Shown in pieces: positions 7,812 to 15,282 of a stretch of 64,000 nucleotides of DNA. This DNA is from Marinobacter sp. LQ44. GTDB lineage: Bacteria; Pseudomonadota; Gammaproteobacteria; Pseudomonadales; Oleiphilaceae. The notes under the pieces were generated by a model that ran no database searches, was not told the DNA's origin, and saw nothing but the letters and a program-made list of their open reading frames with translations. How positions within the stretch are numbered: position 1 is the first letter of the stretch; each line of letters begins with the position of its first letter. The position numbers and the translations under genes were made by a program. The DNA lies in assembly GCF_001447155.2 (NCBI RefSeq), contig NZ_CP014754.1, forward strand, positions 2,914,001-2,978,000, written 5' to 3'.

Positions 7812-7968
7812 AGAAAGAATCCTTCGTGGGAACTCGGGGCGTGAGAATTCCGAATGCCTTTGAACTCTAATCCGAACTTCCGCTTTATGACCAGCGAGTC
7901 CGTTAATATATAGTTTTTACTACCACCACCGTCGGCGATTTTCAACCCAGTTGTCCAAATAACCGCGT

Positions 7969-9033
7969 TTAAGCGGCCAATTTATTGCGCTCAATTTCCT
8001 GCAACTTGCCAGGGTTAAGCGATACCGGTCCGGTCACTTCCCAGTTCCGGGTGGGGCCAGACCAGCGCCGTGGATTCCGGCGCTTTGCTCTTTCATAAAC
8101 CATTTTTCGATGCGCCAGGCGTTCGTGATCAGTGCCACGGTGGCGATCCTCCGGTGTCACGAACCGAATACCGCTGTGCAGGTGCTGTTCGTTATAGGCA
8201 TCCTCGAACGCCAGCATCTAGTCACGCACGGCCGTGAGCGATTTAAAGCCCTTTGAAGGCCATTCCGGACAGTATTTGACCGTCCGGAACAGCGACTCCG
8301 AGTAAGGATTATCGTTGCTGACTCTCGGCCTGCTGTGGGACATCAACATGCCCAGATCTGCCAGTCGAGCCTTGAGTGTATAGGACGTCATCGGTGCGCC
8401 GTTATCAGAGTGCAGGACCGGTGGGTTAAGCCAACAGCCTTCCCGCAATAGGGCACGCTCAACCAGTCTTCGGGCGAGATCACCGGATTCCGCTTCATGG
8501 ACTTCCCAGGCAACGATTTTGCGGCTGTAGATGTCCATGATCAGGTACAGGTACCAATGCTGGCCACGTACCGCTGACGGGCAATAACTGATGTCCCAAC
8601 TCCACACCTGATTCGGGCCTGTCGCGGTGAAGCTGGTCGGCTCCGGCACCTTGCGGGGCGGCTTCATGCGACCCCGATAATTCTGTTGCTGGTGCTTCTT
8701 CAGCACTCGATAAAACGACGACTCAGAAGCCAGATAGACGCCTTTGTCGGCCAGTGACGGCACGATCTGCGACGGTGGCGAACTCCGGTACTGAGGTTGA
8801 TTGCATGCACTCAGAATGGCCAACTCCTCGGCCTGGGTGAGTTTATGGGGCTGTTCAACCCGTTCCGCATCAGGGCGGCGATCTTCAGTCACCCGACCGT
8901 CGGAACTGCGCCAGCGCTTCAATGTGCGCTCGCTGATATCCACCAGCTCTGCGACCTTATATCGGGCTGCACCACCGGCAACGGCTTCATCAAAAAGCTC
9001 CAGGAGCCTTGCACGTTCGTCCAGCGGCGTCAG
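7969..9033 (-). pseudogene. IS3-family transposase OrfB (DDE integrase), interrupted by an amber stop
   Basis: A 355-codon frame in the -1 phase of OrfA, beginning TPLDERARLLELFDEAV. The rve/DDE core shows the first Asp in VWSWDISYCPS, the second in VLHSDNGAPM, and the Glu in YSESLFRTVKY. The stop TAG at 8218-8220 lies between SLTAVRD and MLAFEDAYNEQHLHSGIRF, in the same frame and with no base gained or lost. A Trp codon (TGG) is usual at this point in relatives, so a G-to-A nonsense mutation is likely. Without suppression the last third is lost and the element cannot move by itself. Confidence 0.82.
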
Positions 9034-9539
9034 TCGTCCTCGCTGCTGTCCGGGTCTTCGCCGTACAAGGCTTCGAGCTTTTTTGATAGCACCAGAAGCG
9101 AGGTGGTCTCAGCCAGAGCTTTGTCTTTGCGGCGAACTTCCGCTTTCAGCTTTTTGATGGTTTTCCGGGACTCTCGCTTCTGTTTCTGAGCCGCTTTATC
9201 CTGGTCTTGCTGCATGCCAGCGCCCTGAAGGCAGGCTTCTTTCCAGCGTTGCACCTGCTCCGGATACAGGCCTTTCTCGCGGCAATAGGCGCTGAGTTCG
9301 GCTTCAGACATCGAGGCCGTTTCCACTACAACGGCCAGCTTGGCTTCGGGGGACCAGTCTTCCCCGGTATTACGATTACCTGGCACGGGCATTCCTTGTT
9401 GTCGACACTGTTTTAACCAACTATACAGAGTCACATCGGATATGCCTTCCTCCGCCGCCACCGACACAACACTTCGATTCTGCGGAGGTAATAGCTTCTT
9501 CAACACTGCGGCTTTTCGTTCTTCGGAATAGCGTGGCAT
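9030..9539 (-). CDS. IS3-family transposase OrfA (helix-turn-helix subunit)
   Basis: A 169-residue protein starting MPRYSEERKAAVLKKLL. Two helix-turn-helix segments are seen: residues about 20-50 (VVSVAAEEGISDVTLYSWLKQ) and 75-105 (MSEAELSAYCREKGLYPEQVQRW). A Lys/Arg/Gln-rich coiled-coil stretch and an acidic end follow. OrfA binds the IS ends and in IS3 elements is normally fused to OrfB by programmed -1 frameshifting. Here its TGA overlaps the OrfB frame in the -1 phase at 9030-9033. ATG 9539 is preferred over the slightly longer ATG 9551 because the family usually begins MPRYS. Confidence 0.82.
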   Translation of the reverse strand: MPRYSEERKAAVLKKLLPPQNRSVVSVAAEEGISDVTLYSWLKQCRQQGMPVPGNRNTGEDWSPEAKLAVVVETASMSEAELSAYCREKGLYPEQVQRWKEACLQGAGMQQDQDKAAQKQKRESRKTIKKLKAEVRRKDKALAETTSLLVLSKKLEALYGEDPDSSEDD

Positions 9540-9649
9540 GAATGCTCCCATGCCGCCCCTAGATTATTAAATTCAGGCGAAACCGCCTACTGGACAACTA
9601 GGCTGACAGAGGGGGATGTCAGGGCACCAATATATGCCTCGGGACTCGC

Positions 9650-9680
9650 CGCCCACCTGCGAGATGGGGGCAGGTGGGCG
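9650..9680 (-). terminator. 11-bp GC-rich inverted repeat after the HipA-N gene
   Basis: CGCCCACCTGC (9650-9660) and GCAGGTGGGCG (9670-9680) are perfect complements with a 9-nt loop. It follows the leftward operon's last stop codon, so it may terminate it, though no U-tract follows. Confidence 0.45.
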
Positions 9681-9685
9681 CTGCT

Positions 9686-10015
9686 CTAATTAGTCGGCAC
9701 AATGGTTACCGCTCCCGCAAGATCGAGCCCATTATTGATCAGCAAGGTAAATAGATCGTTAGAGTGAATGCCTTGGCGGGACGTCTGTACCTGCCGTAGC
9801 CACCCCTCGGAGCAGAGACCGCTGAAATAAGCCGGCAGTGGCCCCTCTGATACATAGGGCTCTGGGCGCAGCGGCAAGCTCCAACTCAACGGTTGGCCCG
9901 CGTTCTCCAGGTATTGCTCGTCGTACTGAAATTGAGATCGACTCCCGATACGTTCGAGGTGACCAGCTAACTCATCATGCAAGTATACGGCTGCCTTTGT
10001 GCTAAGAAGGCCCAT
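9686..10015 (-). CDS. Stand-alone HipA N-terminal subdomain protein
   Basis: A 109-residue protein beginning MGLLSTKAAVYLHDELAGHL with AAGGGGA upstream; the frame is open further upstream but that part overlaps the preceding gene. It matches HipA N-subdomain 1: a VYLHDELAGHLER strand pair, SWSLPLRPEPYVSEGPLPAYFSGLCSEGW, and the closing LDLAGAVTIVP. In HipA kinases this domain precedes the catalytic core. In HipBST it is a separate protein, HipS, that acts as antitoxin. No HipA kinase or HipB is encoded nearby. The gene follows the metallophosphoesterase by 19 nt and is the last gene of a three-gene unit. Regulation of a partner protein is conceivable but unproven. Confidence 0.78.
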   Translation of the reverse strand: MGLLSTKAAVYLHDELAGHLERIGSRSQFQYDEQYLENAGQPLSWSLPLRPEPYVSEGPLPAYFSGLCSEGWLRQVQTSRQGIHSNDLFTLLINNGLDLAGAVTIVPTN

Positions 10016-10034
10016 CAACGTCCCCTTGTCACGG

Positions 10035-10889
10035 TTACTTTTTACCAAGTGTATTGGCCGGCTTTTGCTCGAGGCTGTTCGTGTCTGGCACAACCACAAC
10101 AACTCGTCCGTCCACGTTCAATACTTGCCCCTCACCCATCGGAATCAGCCAGGGCTCCTCCCATCGTGTATGGCCGAACACTGTCAGGCCCTCAAAACCA
10201 GAACGTAGGGAAAGCTCAAGATCGTGATCTCCCCGTCGGTCTGGGCGTCTCGGGTCGGTTGGCCCTTGGTGCAGCAGAAGGATATCGGGCTTTTGATCCG
10301 TCACACTTTCCGTCACCTGTAAGAACGACTCAGCGCTTCTTCGTTGACTGCGATGTGGATTGCCAACGATACCGGACACGCCACCAACGGTGAGCCCATA
10401 GACATCCTCAACAACATCGCCATCAAGAAGATCGACTGCATTTGAAAGTCGCTGGGGGTCGGTTAATTCATCGTGGTTACCCAGAACGCCAATCACGCGT
10501 GACGCCGCCCTGGTAAACGCCTCAAACACAGCATCCACGGGCCCCGAGCCGCCGCGTTTATGGCAATCCGGGTAGTCATAAAGATCGCCACAAGCGAAGA
10601 TGGCGGCCGGCCGCGGAGTCTGGCCAGTTTCCACTAAGGCGTTTAACTCATCCGCGACGACCTCACCAAGCAATCGATTGGCACCCCCAATTTCGCGGCC
10701 CTGCAGATCCGACACGAACACCAACGATTGAATGCCCGGCGGAATGCCGTTTGCAAAGGCCCGGTGGAAGGACAGCCGGCATCGTTGAGGTTGCCGAGCG
10801 CCACTGGTTCGGTAAGGCAGTTCGTGAAAGGGTGTGGTCTCGATGCCCGTAATGACGAGCGAGCCTTCGTGACGCGACTGGCTATTCAC
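10035..10889 (-). CDS. Calcineurin-like metallophosphoesterase (accessory, leftward operon)
   Basis: A 284-residue protein from GTG 10889, which overlaps the upstream stop as GTGA. Metal-binding motifs appear in order: SDLQG (residues about 59-63, where the usual DxH has Gln for His), GDLYD (about 100), GNHDE (about 140), LLHQGP (about 205) and FGHTRW (about 238). The family cleaves phosphomonoesters or diesters, including nucleic-acid ends and dinucleotides, with two metals; the substrate is unknown. The D-x-Q first motif is somewhat unusual. It is translationally coupled to a VapB-tailed small protein and followed by a HipA N-subdomain gene. A second, only distantly similar phosphoesterase lies in the divergent operon (11995-12627). 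Confidence 0.82.
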   Translation of the reverse strand: MNSQSRHEGSLVITGIETTPFHELPYRTSGARQPQRCRLSFHRAFANGIPPGIQSLVFVSDLQGREIGGANRLLGEVVADELNALVETGQTPRPAAIFACGDLYDYPDCHKRGGSGPVDAVFEAFTRAASRVIGVLGNHDELTDPQRLSNAVDLLDGDVVEDVYGLTVGGVSGIVGNPHRSQRRSAESFLQVTESVTDQKPDILLLHQGPTDPRRPDRRGDHDLELSLRSGFEGLTVFGHTRWEEPWLIPMGEGQVLNVDGRVVVVVPDTNSLEQKPANTLGKK

Positions 10890-11128
10890 TCATCACGCTC
10901 TCGGTTCGACGGTTGATCTCGATCCTCCATAAAATCCTCGCTGATGCCTTCACTGTCAAAGAACTCATCCCAGACAGGGTCGGTCGGGTGGTCATACTTC
11001 TTCACCGACCCACGGAGCTTTTCCAATGGTGTGAGCTCCTGCTCAAGGGGCTGAGCCAGCTCATCCGCATGAACTGTGTGGGCATTCAGACCTTTTAGCA
11101 ATACGCCCTCTGTGAGCCGCTTGACCAT
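10886..11128 (-). CDS. Small antitoxin-like protein with VapB-type C-terminal tail
   Basis: An 80-residue acidic protein, first gene of the leftward unit. Its tail (VWDEFFDSEGISEDFMEDRDQPSNRERDE region) strongly resembles the toxin-wrapping end of VapB antitoxins, which carry WDxxF...S.DFM..R.QP..ER. The first half (KRLTEGVLLKGLNAHTVHADELA) is not an AbrB swapped-hairpin fold that I can recognise. The downstream gene is a metallophosphoesterase rather than a PIN-domain VapC, and the two reading frames overlap by 4 nt. An antitoxin for a non-PIN partner is an inference. An inverted repeat at 11264-11280 could be its operator. Confidence 0.6.
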   Translation of the reverse strand: MVKRLTEGVLLKGLNAHTVHADELAQPLEQELTPLEKLRGSVKKYDHPTDPVWDEFFDSEGISEDFMEDRDQPSNRERDE

Positions 11129-11263
11129 TCTTTATCTCCATCCGGAATCATTTTTCGGTCTCTCGCCAACGATGGGCGCGCCAGAAAACGCTCCTTTAAC
11201 GATAGGCCGCCCGGCAAAAAAAATCTACAAATGATTTTTTGAAAAAGTCAATAAAATCAACAA

Positions 11264-11280
11264 GTATGCTCAACGCATAC
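11264..11280. promoter_or_regulatory. Candidate operator between two divergent gene sets
   Basis: GTATGC and GCATAC flank TCAAC, a 6-bp inverted repeat in a 264-bp AT-rich divergent promoter region (11129-11392). Palindromes of this type upstream of an antitoxin-like gene often bind the antitoxin for autoregulation. It also resembles the 17-base core of the tandem repeats at 15038-15149. Confidence 0.4.
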
Positions 11281-11392
11281 AATTGTATTTGAGATTTTTT
11301 TGAGGCATCTTGGGTTAAAGTCGGGTGACGCCTTCACAAATGTCTGATGGCAACGGCCCAAAAATCAGCCACACCGTGCGAGTGCCCGAGAG

Positions 11393-11998
11393 ATGAAACC
11401 TGAAACCCTTCTCGTGATCGATCTGGAAGCTACCTGTTGGGGCCACCAGCGCACGCCCGATGGCGAGCCACAGAGCGTCGAGAACATGGAGATCATTGAG
11501 CTCGGATGTGCGCTGGCCACCCGGGAAGGGCAGGTGTTGGATAGCCAGTCGTTTCTGGTGCGCCCCACTCGATACCGGGTTCTCAGTGGATTCTGTACGG
11601 AGCTCACCAGCATCACGCAGGCGATGGTTGTTGAGGCGCCGGATTTCCCACGGGCAATTCAGTTACTGAACGAATGGCTTGGAAGCCCGTCGGAGGATTT
11701 CCTGTGGTGCAGCTGGGGGAATTACGATCGCTTGCATCTGTTGGCACAAAGTCAATTAGACGATGCCAGGCCTTTGCCATTGAACTACCCACACTTGAAC
11801 CTCAAAAGACTGTGGCGCCGTACCACGGGCCTGAAGAAAAAGACCGGGCTGAGCAGTGCCCTGGCATTCCACGACCTGACCTTTGAGGGCAACCACCATC
11901 GCGGGGTAGACGATGCCCGCAATATCGTGAGGCTGTTACCGTTTATGGATTGGTCTTTGGAGTCCGAACTGTTAACTCCACCGGAGATCTCCGAATGA
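11393..11998 (+). CDS. DEDDh-type 3'-5' exonuclease (ERI1/KapD-like)
   Basis: A 201-residue single-domain exonuclease. Exo I is LVIDLEATCW (residues 7-16, Asp and Glu metal ligands), Exo II sits around SWGNYDRLHL (about residues 105-114), and Exo III is HHRGVDDARNI (about 175-185), giving the DEDDh set. The DLEATCW signature with an IIELG strand is typical of the ERI1/Snipper/KapD group, which trims 3' ends of RNA or single-stranded DNA. It starts a rightward operon, and its TGA overlaps the ATG of the next gene by 4 nt, indicating coupled expression with a metallophosphoesterase. The nucleic-acid substrate is unknown. Confidence 0.85.
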   Translation: MKPETLLVIDLEATCWGHQRTPDGEPQSVENMEIIELGCALATREGQVLDSQSFLVRPTRYRVLSGFCTELTSITQAMVVEAPDFPRAIQLLNEWLGSPSEDFLWCSWGNYDRLHLLAQSQLDDARPLPLNYPHLNLKRLWRRTTGLKKKTGLSSALAFHDLTFEGNHHRGVDDARNIVRLLPFMDWSLESELLTPPEISE

Positions 11999-12627
11999 AG
12001 CTGGTCTGCATATCAGATACCCACAGTCTGCACTGGCGAATCCCCGAGATCCCAGACGGCGATGTGTTCATTCATGCGGGTGACTGTCTAGGGCAAGGCA
12101 CGCTGGAGAACATCGAAGATTTTAACGACTGGCTGGGAACGCTGCCGCACCGGCATAAGATCGTGATTGCCGGGAATCACGACTGGGCCTTCCAGGAAAC
12201 CCCGGAACTGGCACGGCAAGCCCTGACCAACGCCATTTATCTGCAAGACAGCGGAGTCGAGATCGAAGGTGTCCGATTCTGGGGTTCTCCCTGGACACCC
12301 ACGTTCATGGATTGGGCGTTTATGCTGGAGCGGGGCGAACCGCTAAACCAGAAATGGCGGCTCATTCCGGGCGATACTGATGTGCTGATCACCCATGGGC
12401 CACCCAGAGGCATTGGTGACGAAGCCAATATGGGGTTCAAAAGCCAGAACGTTGGTTGTGCTGATCTACTGGCCTGCATTCAGGAACTTGCACTCAAAGT
12501 GCACATTTTTGGCCACATCCATGAAGGCTACGGGGAATACCAGCAGGGACAAGCAAAGTTGATCAATGCAAGCACCTGCAACGCACGGTATGAGCCGCGG
12601 AACCCGCCGATCGTGATGGAGATATAA
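11995..12627 (+). CDS. Metallophosphoesterase (MPPED-like), coupled to the exonuclease
   Basis: A 210-residue protein; ATG 11995 overlaps the exonuclease stop (ATGA). Canonical calcineurin-like motifs are complete: SDTHSLH (residues 7-13), HAGDCLG (about 33-39), GNHDW (about 61-65), THGPP (about 131) and FGHIHEGYGEY (about 171-181). Full conservation implies an active two-metal phosphoesterase. The overall layout, with WGSPWTPTFMDWAFM, resembles the MPPED1/2-like group, whose members hydrolyse 2',3'-cyclic nucleotides or phosphodiesters. Coupling to a 3'-5' exonuclease and proximity to a nucleotidyltransferase suggests work on RNA or DNA ends. Confidence 0.85.
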   Translation: MKLVCISDTHSLHWRIPEIPDGDVFIHAGDCLGQGTLENIEDFNDWLGTLPHRHKIVIAGNHDWAFQETPELARQALTNAIYLQDSGVEIEGVRFWGSPWTPTFMDWAFMLERGEPLNQKWRLIPGDTDVLITHGPPRGIGDEANMGFKSQNVGCADLLACIQELALKVHIFGHIHEGYGEYQQGQAKLINASTCNARYEPRNPPIVMEI

Positions 12628-12656
12628 ATCGGCCAATTTTGATTGAGGACGGGCTC

Positions 12657-12965
12657 ATGTCGTGGATTAACCCCAAGGATCAAATGCCTGAAGATCGGGA
12701 GATTGTGATCGCTTTGTACCTAGGATGTTGGTCTGGTCGTGGAAACAGCGGCATTACTGATGCTTATGCTGTGGATAGGCAATGGGGCAATATTCCTGAA
12801 GGGGTCACGGTTGTTGGATGGATGCCTTTGCCGAATAAGGACGCATTGCCTGAATGGCTTGCAACATCATTTGATGACCACGCACTCGTTGATCTGTGCA
12901 AAGAGCGGATGAATGAAAAGAGCGTGCACGCTAATCTGGATGACGACGAATATTCCATGCTCTGA
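12657..12965 (+). CDS. DUF551-like small protein
   Basis: A 102-residue protein; ATG 12657 is preferred to an upstream TTG because GAGGA sits about 8 nt before it. The pattern MSWINPKDQMPEDREIVIALY ... TVVGWMPLPN, an opening WI..PE then a closing WMPLP, matches the DUF551 family common in phages and accessory regions. The remaining C-terminal 40 residues are acidic. Function is unknown. It is third in the rightward operon, 29 nt after the phosphoesterase. Confidence 0.65.
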   Translation: MSWINPKDQMPEDREIVIALYLGCWSGRGNSGITDAYAVDRQWGNIPEGVTVVGWMPLPNKDALPEWLATSFDDHALVDLCKERMNEKSVHANLDDDEYSML

Positions 12966-12976
12966 GGGCGTCTAAC

Positions 12977-13216
12977 GTGACGGCAGAAGAACTGATCGCA
13001 CAGCTAAGAAAGCTACGACCGGAAACACCGGTGCTGGTTGAAGGCTACGAAACCGGCTTGGATGACATTGTCGAGCTCACCCCCGAAAAGGTTGTCCGGT
13101 ACCGGCATGCTCAGGAGTGGGATGGCGAATATCAGACGCTGGACCGGTTCTCCAATACAGATACCAAAAGGCTGCCAGCCGTGGTAATCCATGGTCGCCG
13201 AGGCCACAGGAGGTAA
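12977..13216 (+). CDS. Small hypothetical protein of the exonuclease operon
   Basis: A 79-residue protein from GTG 12977, 11 nt after the previous stop. It begins TAEELIAQLRKLRPETPVLVEGYETGLDDIVEL, a form often seen in short accessory proteins of unknown function, and ends in a basic HGRRGHRR tail. It has no transmembrane segment or known motif. Tight spacing to the next gene (4 nt) suggests co-expression with the nucleotidyltransferase. I do not recognise a function. Confidence 0.55.
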   Translation: MTAEELIAQLRKLRPETPVLVEGYETGLDDIVELTPEKVVRYRHAQEWDGEYQTLDRFSNTDTKRLPAVVIHGRRGHRR

Positions 13217-13220
13217 CGTC

Positions 13221-13688
13221 ATGACAGAGAAGAAGACCTGTCACCTGGATGACCTCATAGCCCAGTGTGATCCAAGCGCGCCCATGCCGGAGGCAGTTCG
13301 GGAGTGGGATCAGGCAACATTGGTCGGCCTGGAACAAACTGTGATGGGTGACCAGGTGGATATCCGGAATGCGGTTCTGGTGTTTCGCGAAAAATTGGCG
13401 AATAAGTTCGATGCCATCCAGCTGATCCTGTTTGGCAGCCGAGCCCGAGGCGATTATCACGACGAAAGCGACGCGGATGTGGCGGTTATTTTGGCTGGTC
13501 AGCCTCGTGATTTTGTGGACACAAAGCTGGCGATGGCTGACTTGGCGTTTGATGTGCTCACTGAAACCGGCGTTCTGATTCAGGCCCTGCCGGTTTGGGA
13601 GAGTGAGTGGTGTAATCCAGACAACTACTCCAACCCTGACCTGCTTCATGCCGTCGCACGGGATGGCATTATTCTCTGGCAGAGATGA
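13221..13688 (+). CDS. MNT-type nucleotidyltransferase with MazE-like N-terminal tail
   Basis: A 155-residue protein; AGGAGG upstream fixes ATG 13221. Residues about 65-110 form a minimal nucleotidyltransferase domain with LFGSRARGDYHDESDADVAVIL: the GSxxRG loop and the DxD metal pair are intact. MNT proteins are known antitoxins of HEPN toxins, acting by AMPylation, and DNA- or RNA-end nucleotidyltransferases share the fold. The first 40 residues (LDDLIAQCDPSAPMPEAVREWDQ...VGLEQ) resemble the toxin-binding tail of MazE-family antitoxins, an unusual fusion. No HEPN or MazF gene follows. It closes the rightward operon. Confidence 0.75.
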   Translation: MTEKKTCHLDDLIAQCDPSAPMPEAVREWDQATLVGLEQTVMGDQVDIRNAVLVFREKLANKFDAIQLILFGSRARGDYHDESDADVAVILAGQPRDFVDTKLAMADLAFDVLTETGVLIQALPVWESEWCNPDNYSNPDLLHAVARDGIILWQR

Positions 13689-14039
13689 CGTCTGACCAAT
13701 ACTTGCGGCTGCTCGTTCTAGTCAGCGACCCGGGTGCATGATCTTGGCCATGCTCTGATAAGAGCGAGCGAGAAGACCCCAGTCACCCGCAGGGCAGCCC
13801 CCCTCCATACGGTAACCCCCTCAATAATAAATCTCGGTAAGACGTGGCGCGAACGTCTGATCTGTTCAATACGCGCTACTGGATTCGGTTCATCGATGAT
13901 TAATCGGGTCCCGAGTCGTCGGTCGAGAGCATGAAAAATTTAGGCCTCATGTCTGGAGGTAGGCGTGTGTACATACTGAGGTCATGTTTAGAAGCTGGTA
14001 GTTTCAGTTATCAACGAATTGAAACAAGGAGAGCTAGCC
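13689..14039. other. Intergenic region without recognisable gene
   Basis: About 350 bases between the nucleotidyltransferase and the membrane protein. I see no convincing coding frame, repeat or RNA. AAGGAG at 14026-14031 serves the next gene. Confidence 0.5.
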
Positions 14040-14882
14040 GTGAGCAAAAAAAACGATGCAAGCAACGCCGCAGTCGCTGGAGCAGTGTCTGCCGCCTGTA
14101 TTGCCAGCGCTGTCAGTTCTCTGGGAGATCGCGCACCTGAGGTAACCGGTCAACTATCCGCAAGAATCTTACAGGGAAACGGGTTTACCAAAATCGCTAA
14201 CTATCAGCGCCTGGTTTTCATAACAGTTTTTTTGTACGCCGCCGTAATTGGAGGTCTTTACTGGCTCAAGGTGAACAATCCGCAGCTGTCGGGGTTCCTC
14301 GGTATCATGGTAATGATTGGCGGTGTAGGGGTTAGTCTTGGAATTGGGTTTACCCTCTGGTTCCAGCTACCACAGTATGCATCGTTGAAACTTCGCGCAC
14401 GCTGGTGGCCTGTTGAGGAGCGTATGCGTGAACGCCAGCGAGCTGGCTGCGTCGTTTTGGGTAGTCCCCTGGCTGATGTCGTTTTCACTACGCCGTTTTA
14501 TCTGATAGGGATCGCGATTGCCCTGCCGTTTTGGGTTCTTGGGATGATCTTTGAAATCCTTCGGACGATGTTTGTGCCCAATGCGCATTATCGCGGCGAT
14601 GAAGGAAAGTATTTCGACAAGGTCCGTAAGCAATATGCGGTTCAGTGGAGCAAGTATGGTGAACGGCATGCCCACGAATGGCTAAGCCAAGCCTACAGTG
14701 GTCTGCTGAGTGATCCCGGTACCATTATCCCCTGGAACGCTTGGAGCAATGGAAAGCACAATGCTCTGTTGGCGCCGATGATTAAACGCCACGGCCCGAT
14801 CAAAAAATACTGCAAGGGTTCACCGGGACAACCTAAGGGAACCATTTCTAAATCAATACCCGCCAAATACAGTGCTATCTAG
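14040..14882 (+). CDS. Hypothetical inner-membrane protein
   Basis: A 280-residue protein from GTG 14040, chosen because AAGGAGAG lies 7 nt upstream. An Ala/Ser-rich amino end is followed by three predicted transmembrane stretches: LVFITVFLYAAVIGGLYWL, the region around GIMVMIGGVGVSLGIGFTLW, and FYLIGIAIALPFWVLGMIFEIL. A soluble C-terminal half (about residues 170-280) is rich in Lys, Tyr and Trp. I do not recognise the family. It stands alone between the phosphoesterase/NTase operon and the recombinase module. Confidence 0.6.
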   Translation: MSKKNDASNAAVAGAVSAACIASAVSSLGDRAPEVTGQLSARILQGNGFTKIANYQRLVFITVFLYAAVIGGLYWLKVNNPQLSGFLGIMVMIGGVGVSLGIGFTLWFQLPQYASLKLRARWWPVEERMRERQRAGCVVLGSPLADVVFTTPFYLIGIAIALPFWVLGMIFEILRTMFVPNAHYRGDEGKYFDKVRKQYAVQWSKYGERHAHEWLSQAYSGLLSDPGTIIPWNAWSNGKHNALLAPMIKRHGPIKKYCKGSPGQPKGTISKSIPAKYSAI

Positions 14883-15037
14883 AGTTGGTGACGCTGAACT
14901 TCGCACTTCAAATAACCGAACTATGGCGCTGATATCAAATGGCCAGCGCCAAGGTTTGGCACACGACGGTCTGCGCCTAAAGCCGAAGCAAAGGGGAGCA
15001 GGCGCGGCATAAATTCGATTCAAACAACAGTTCTCGA

Positions 15038-15149
15038 TATCGGTATGCGTAACGCCTACAACGATTTTTGGAAAGTTCGCTATCGGTATGCGTAACGCGT
15101 ACAACGATTTTTGGAAAGTTCGCTATCGGTATGCGTAACGCGTACAACT
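15038..15149 (+). repeat. 43-bp tandem repeats (2.6 copies) upstream of the recombinase module
   Basis: TATCGGTATGCGTAACG recurs at 15038, 15081 and 15124, exactly 43 bases apart, with one base differing in the first copy. Each unit contains GTATGCGTAACGCGTAC, an imperfect 17-base palindrome, so three palindromes are spaced on one face of the DNA. They end about 135 bases before the first gene of the module and probably bind its regulator or recombinase. 14883-15037 holds nothing else I recognise. Confidence 0.88.
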
Positions 15150-15282
15150 AATTGATATTGAACAAAAAGTTACATTTTTCAGGGTTGCTTCTGAGCGCTA
15201 ATTCGTCTCGAATAAAGGGCAAGGGTCATGCCGAAGTGTTTCAGGCTTGACGGTAAGATCGCTAATTCGAGGACTGAGTACG

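Larger units (their letters stand above)
7951..9597 (-). mobile_element. IS3-family insertion sequence, inactivated by an amber codon
   Basis: About 1.65 kb bounded by TTGTCCA (7951-7957) and TGGACAA (9591-9597), a 7-bp inverted repeat with the TGT...ACA ends usual for IS3. It contains orfA and orfB on the minus strand in overlapping -1 frames. No target-site duplication is visible, and orfB has an in-frame stop. Confidence 0.8.

Noticed and set aside
7951..9597. Target-site duplication for the IS3 element
   Set aside because: Flanks CCCAG and CTAGG do not match, so no duplication can be claimed.
11174..11181. GGCGCGCC near 11.17 kb as a copy of the tRNA-Arg end
   Set aside because: Only eight bases match; too short to be an attachment-site duplication.
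11264..11280. Palindrome as a true fourth copy of the 15 kb repeat core
   Set aside because: 14 of 17 bases match, but it is single, without the 43-bp unit, and lies 3.8 kb away; chance cannot be excluded.
15038..15149. Tandem repeats considered as a CRISPR array
   Set aside because: Units are contiguous 43-mers without variable spacers, only 2.6 copies, and there are no cas genes.
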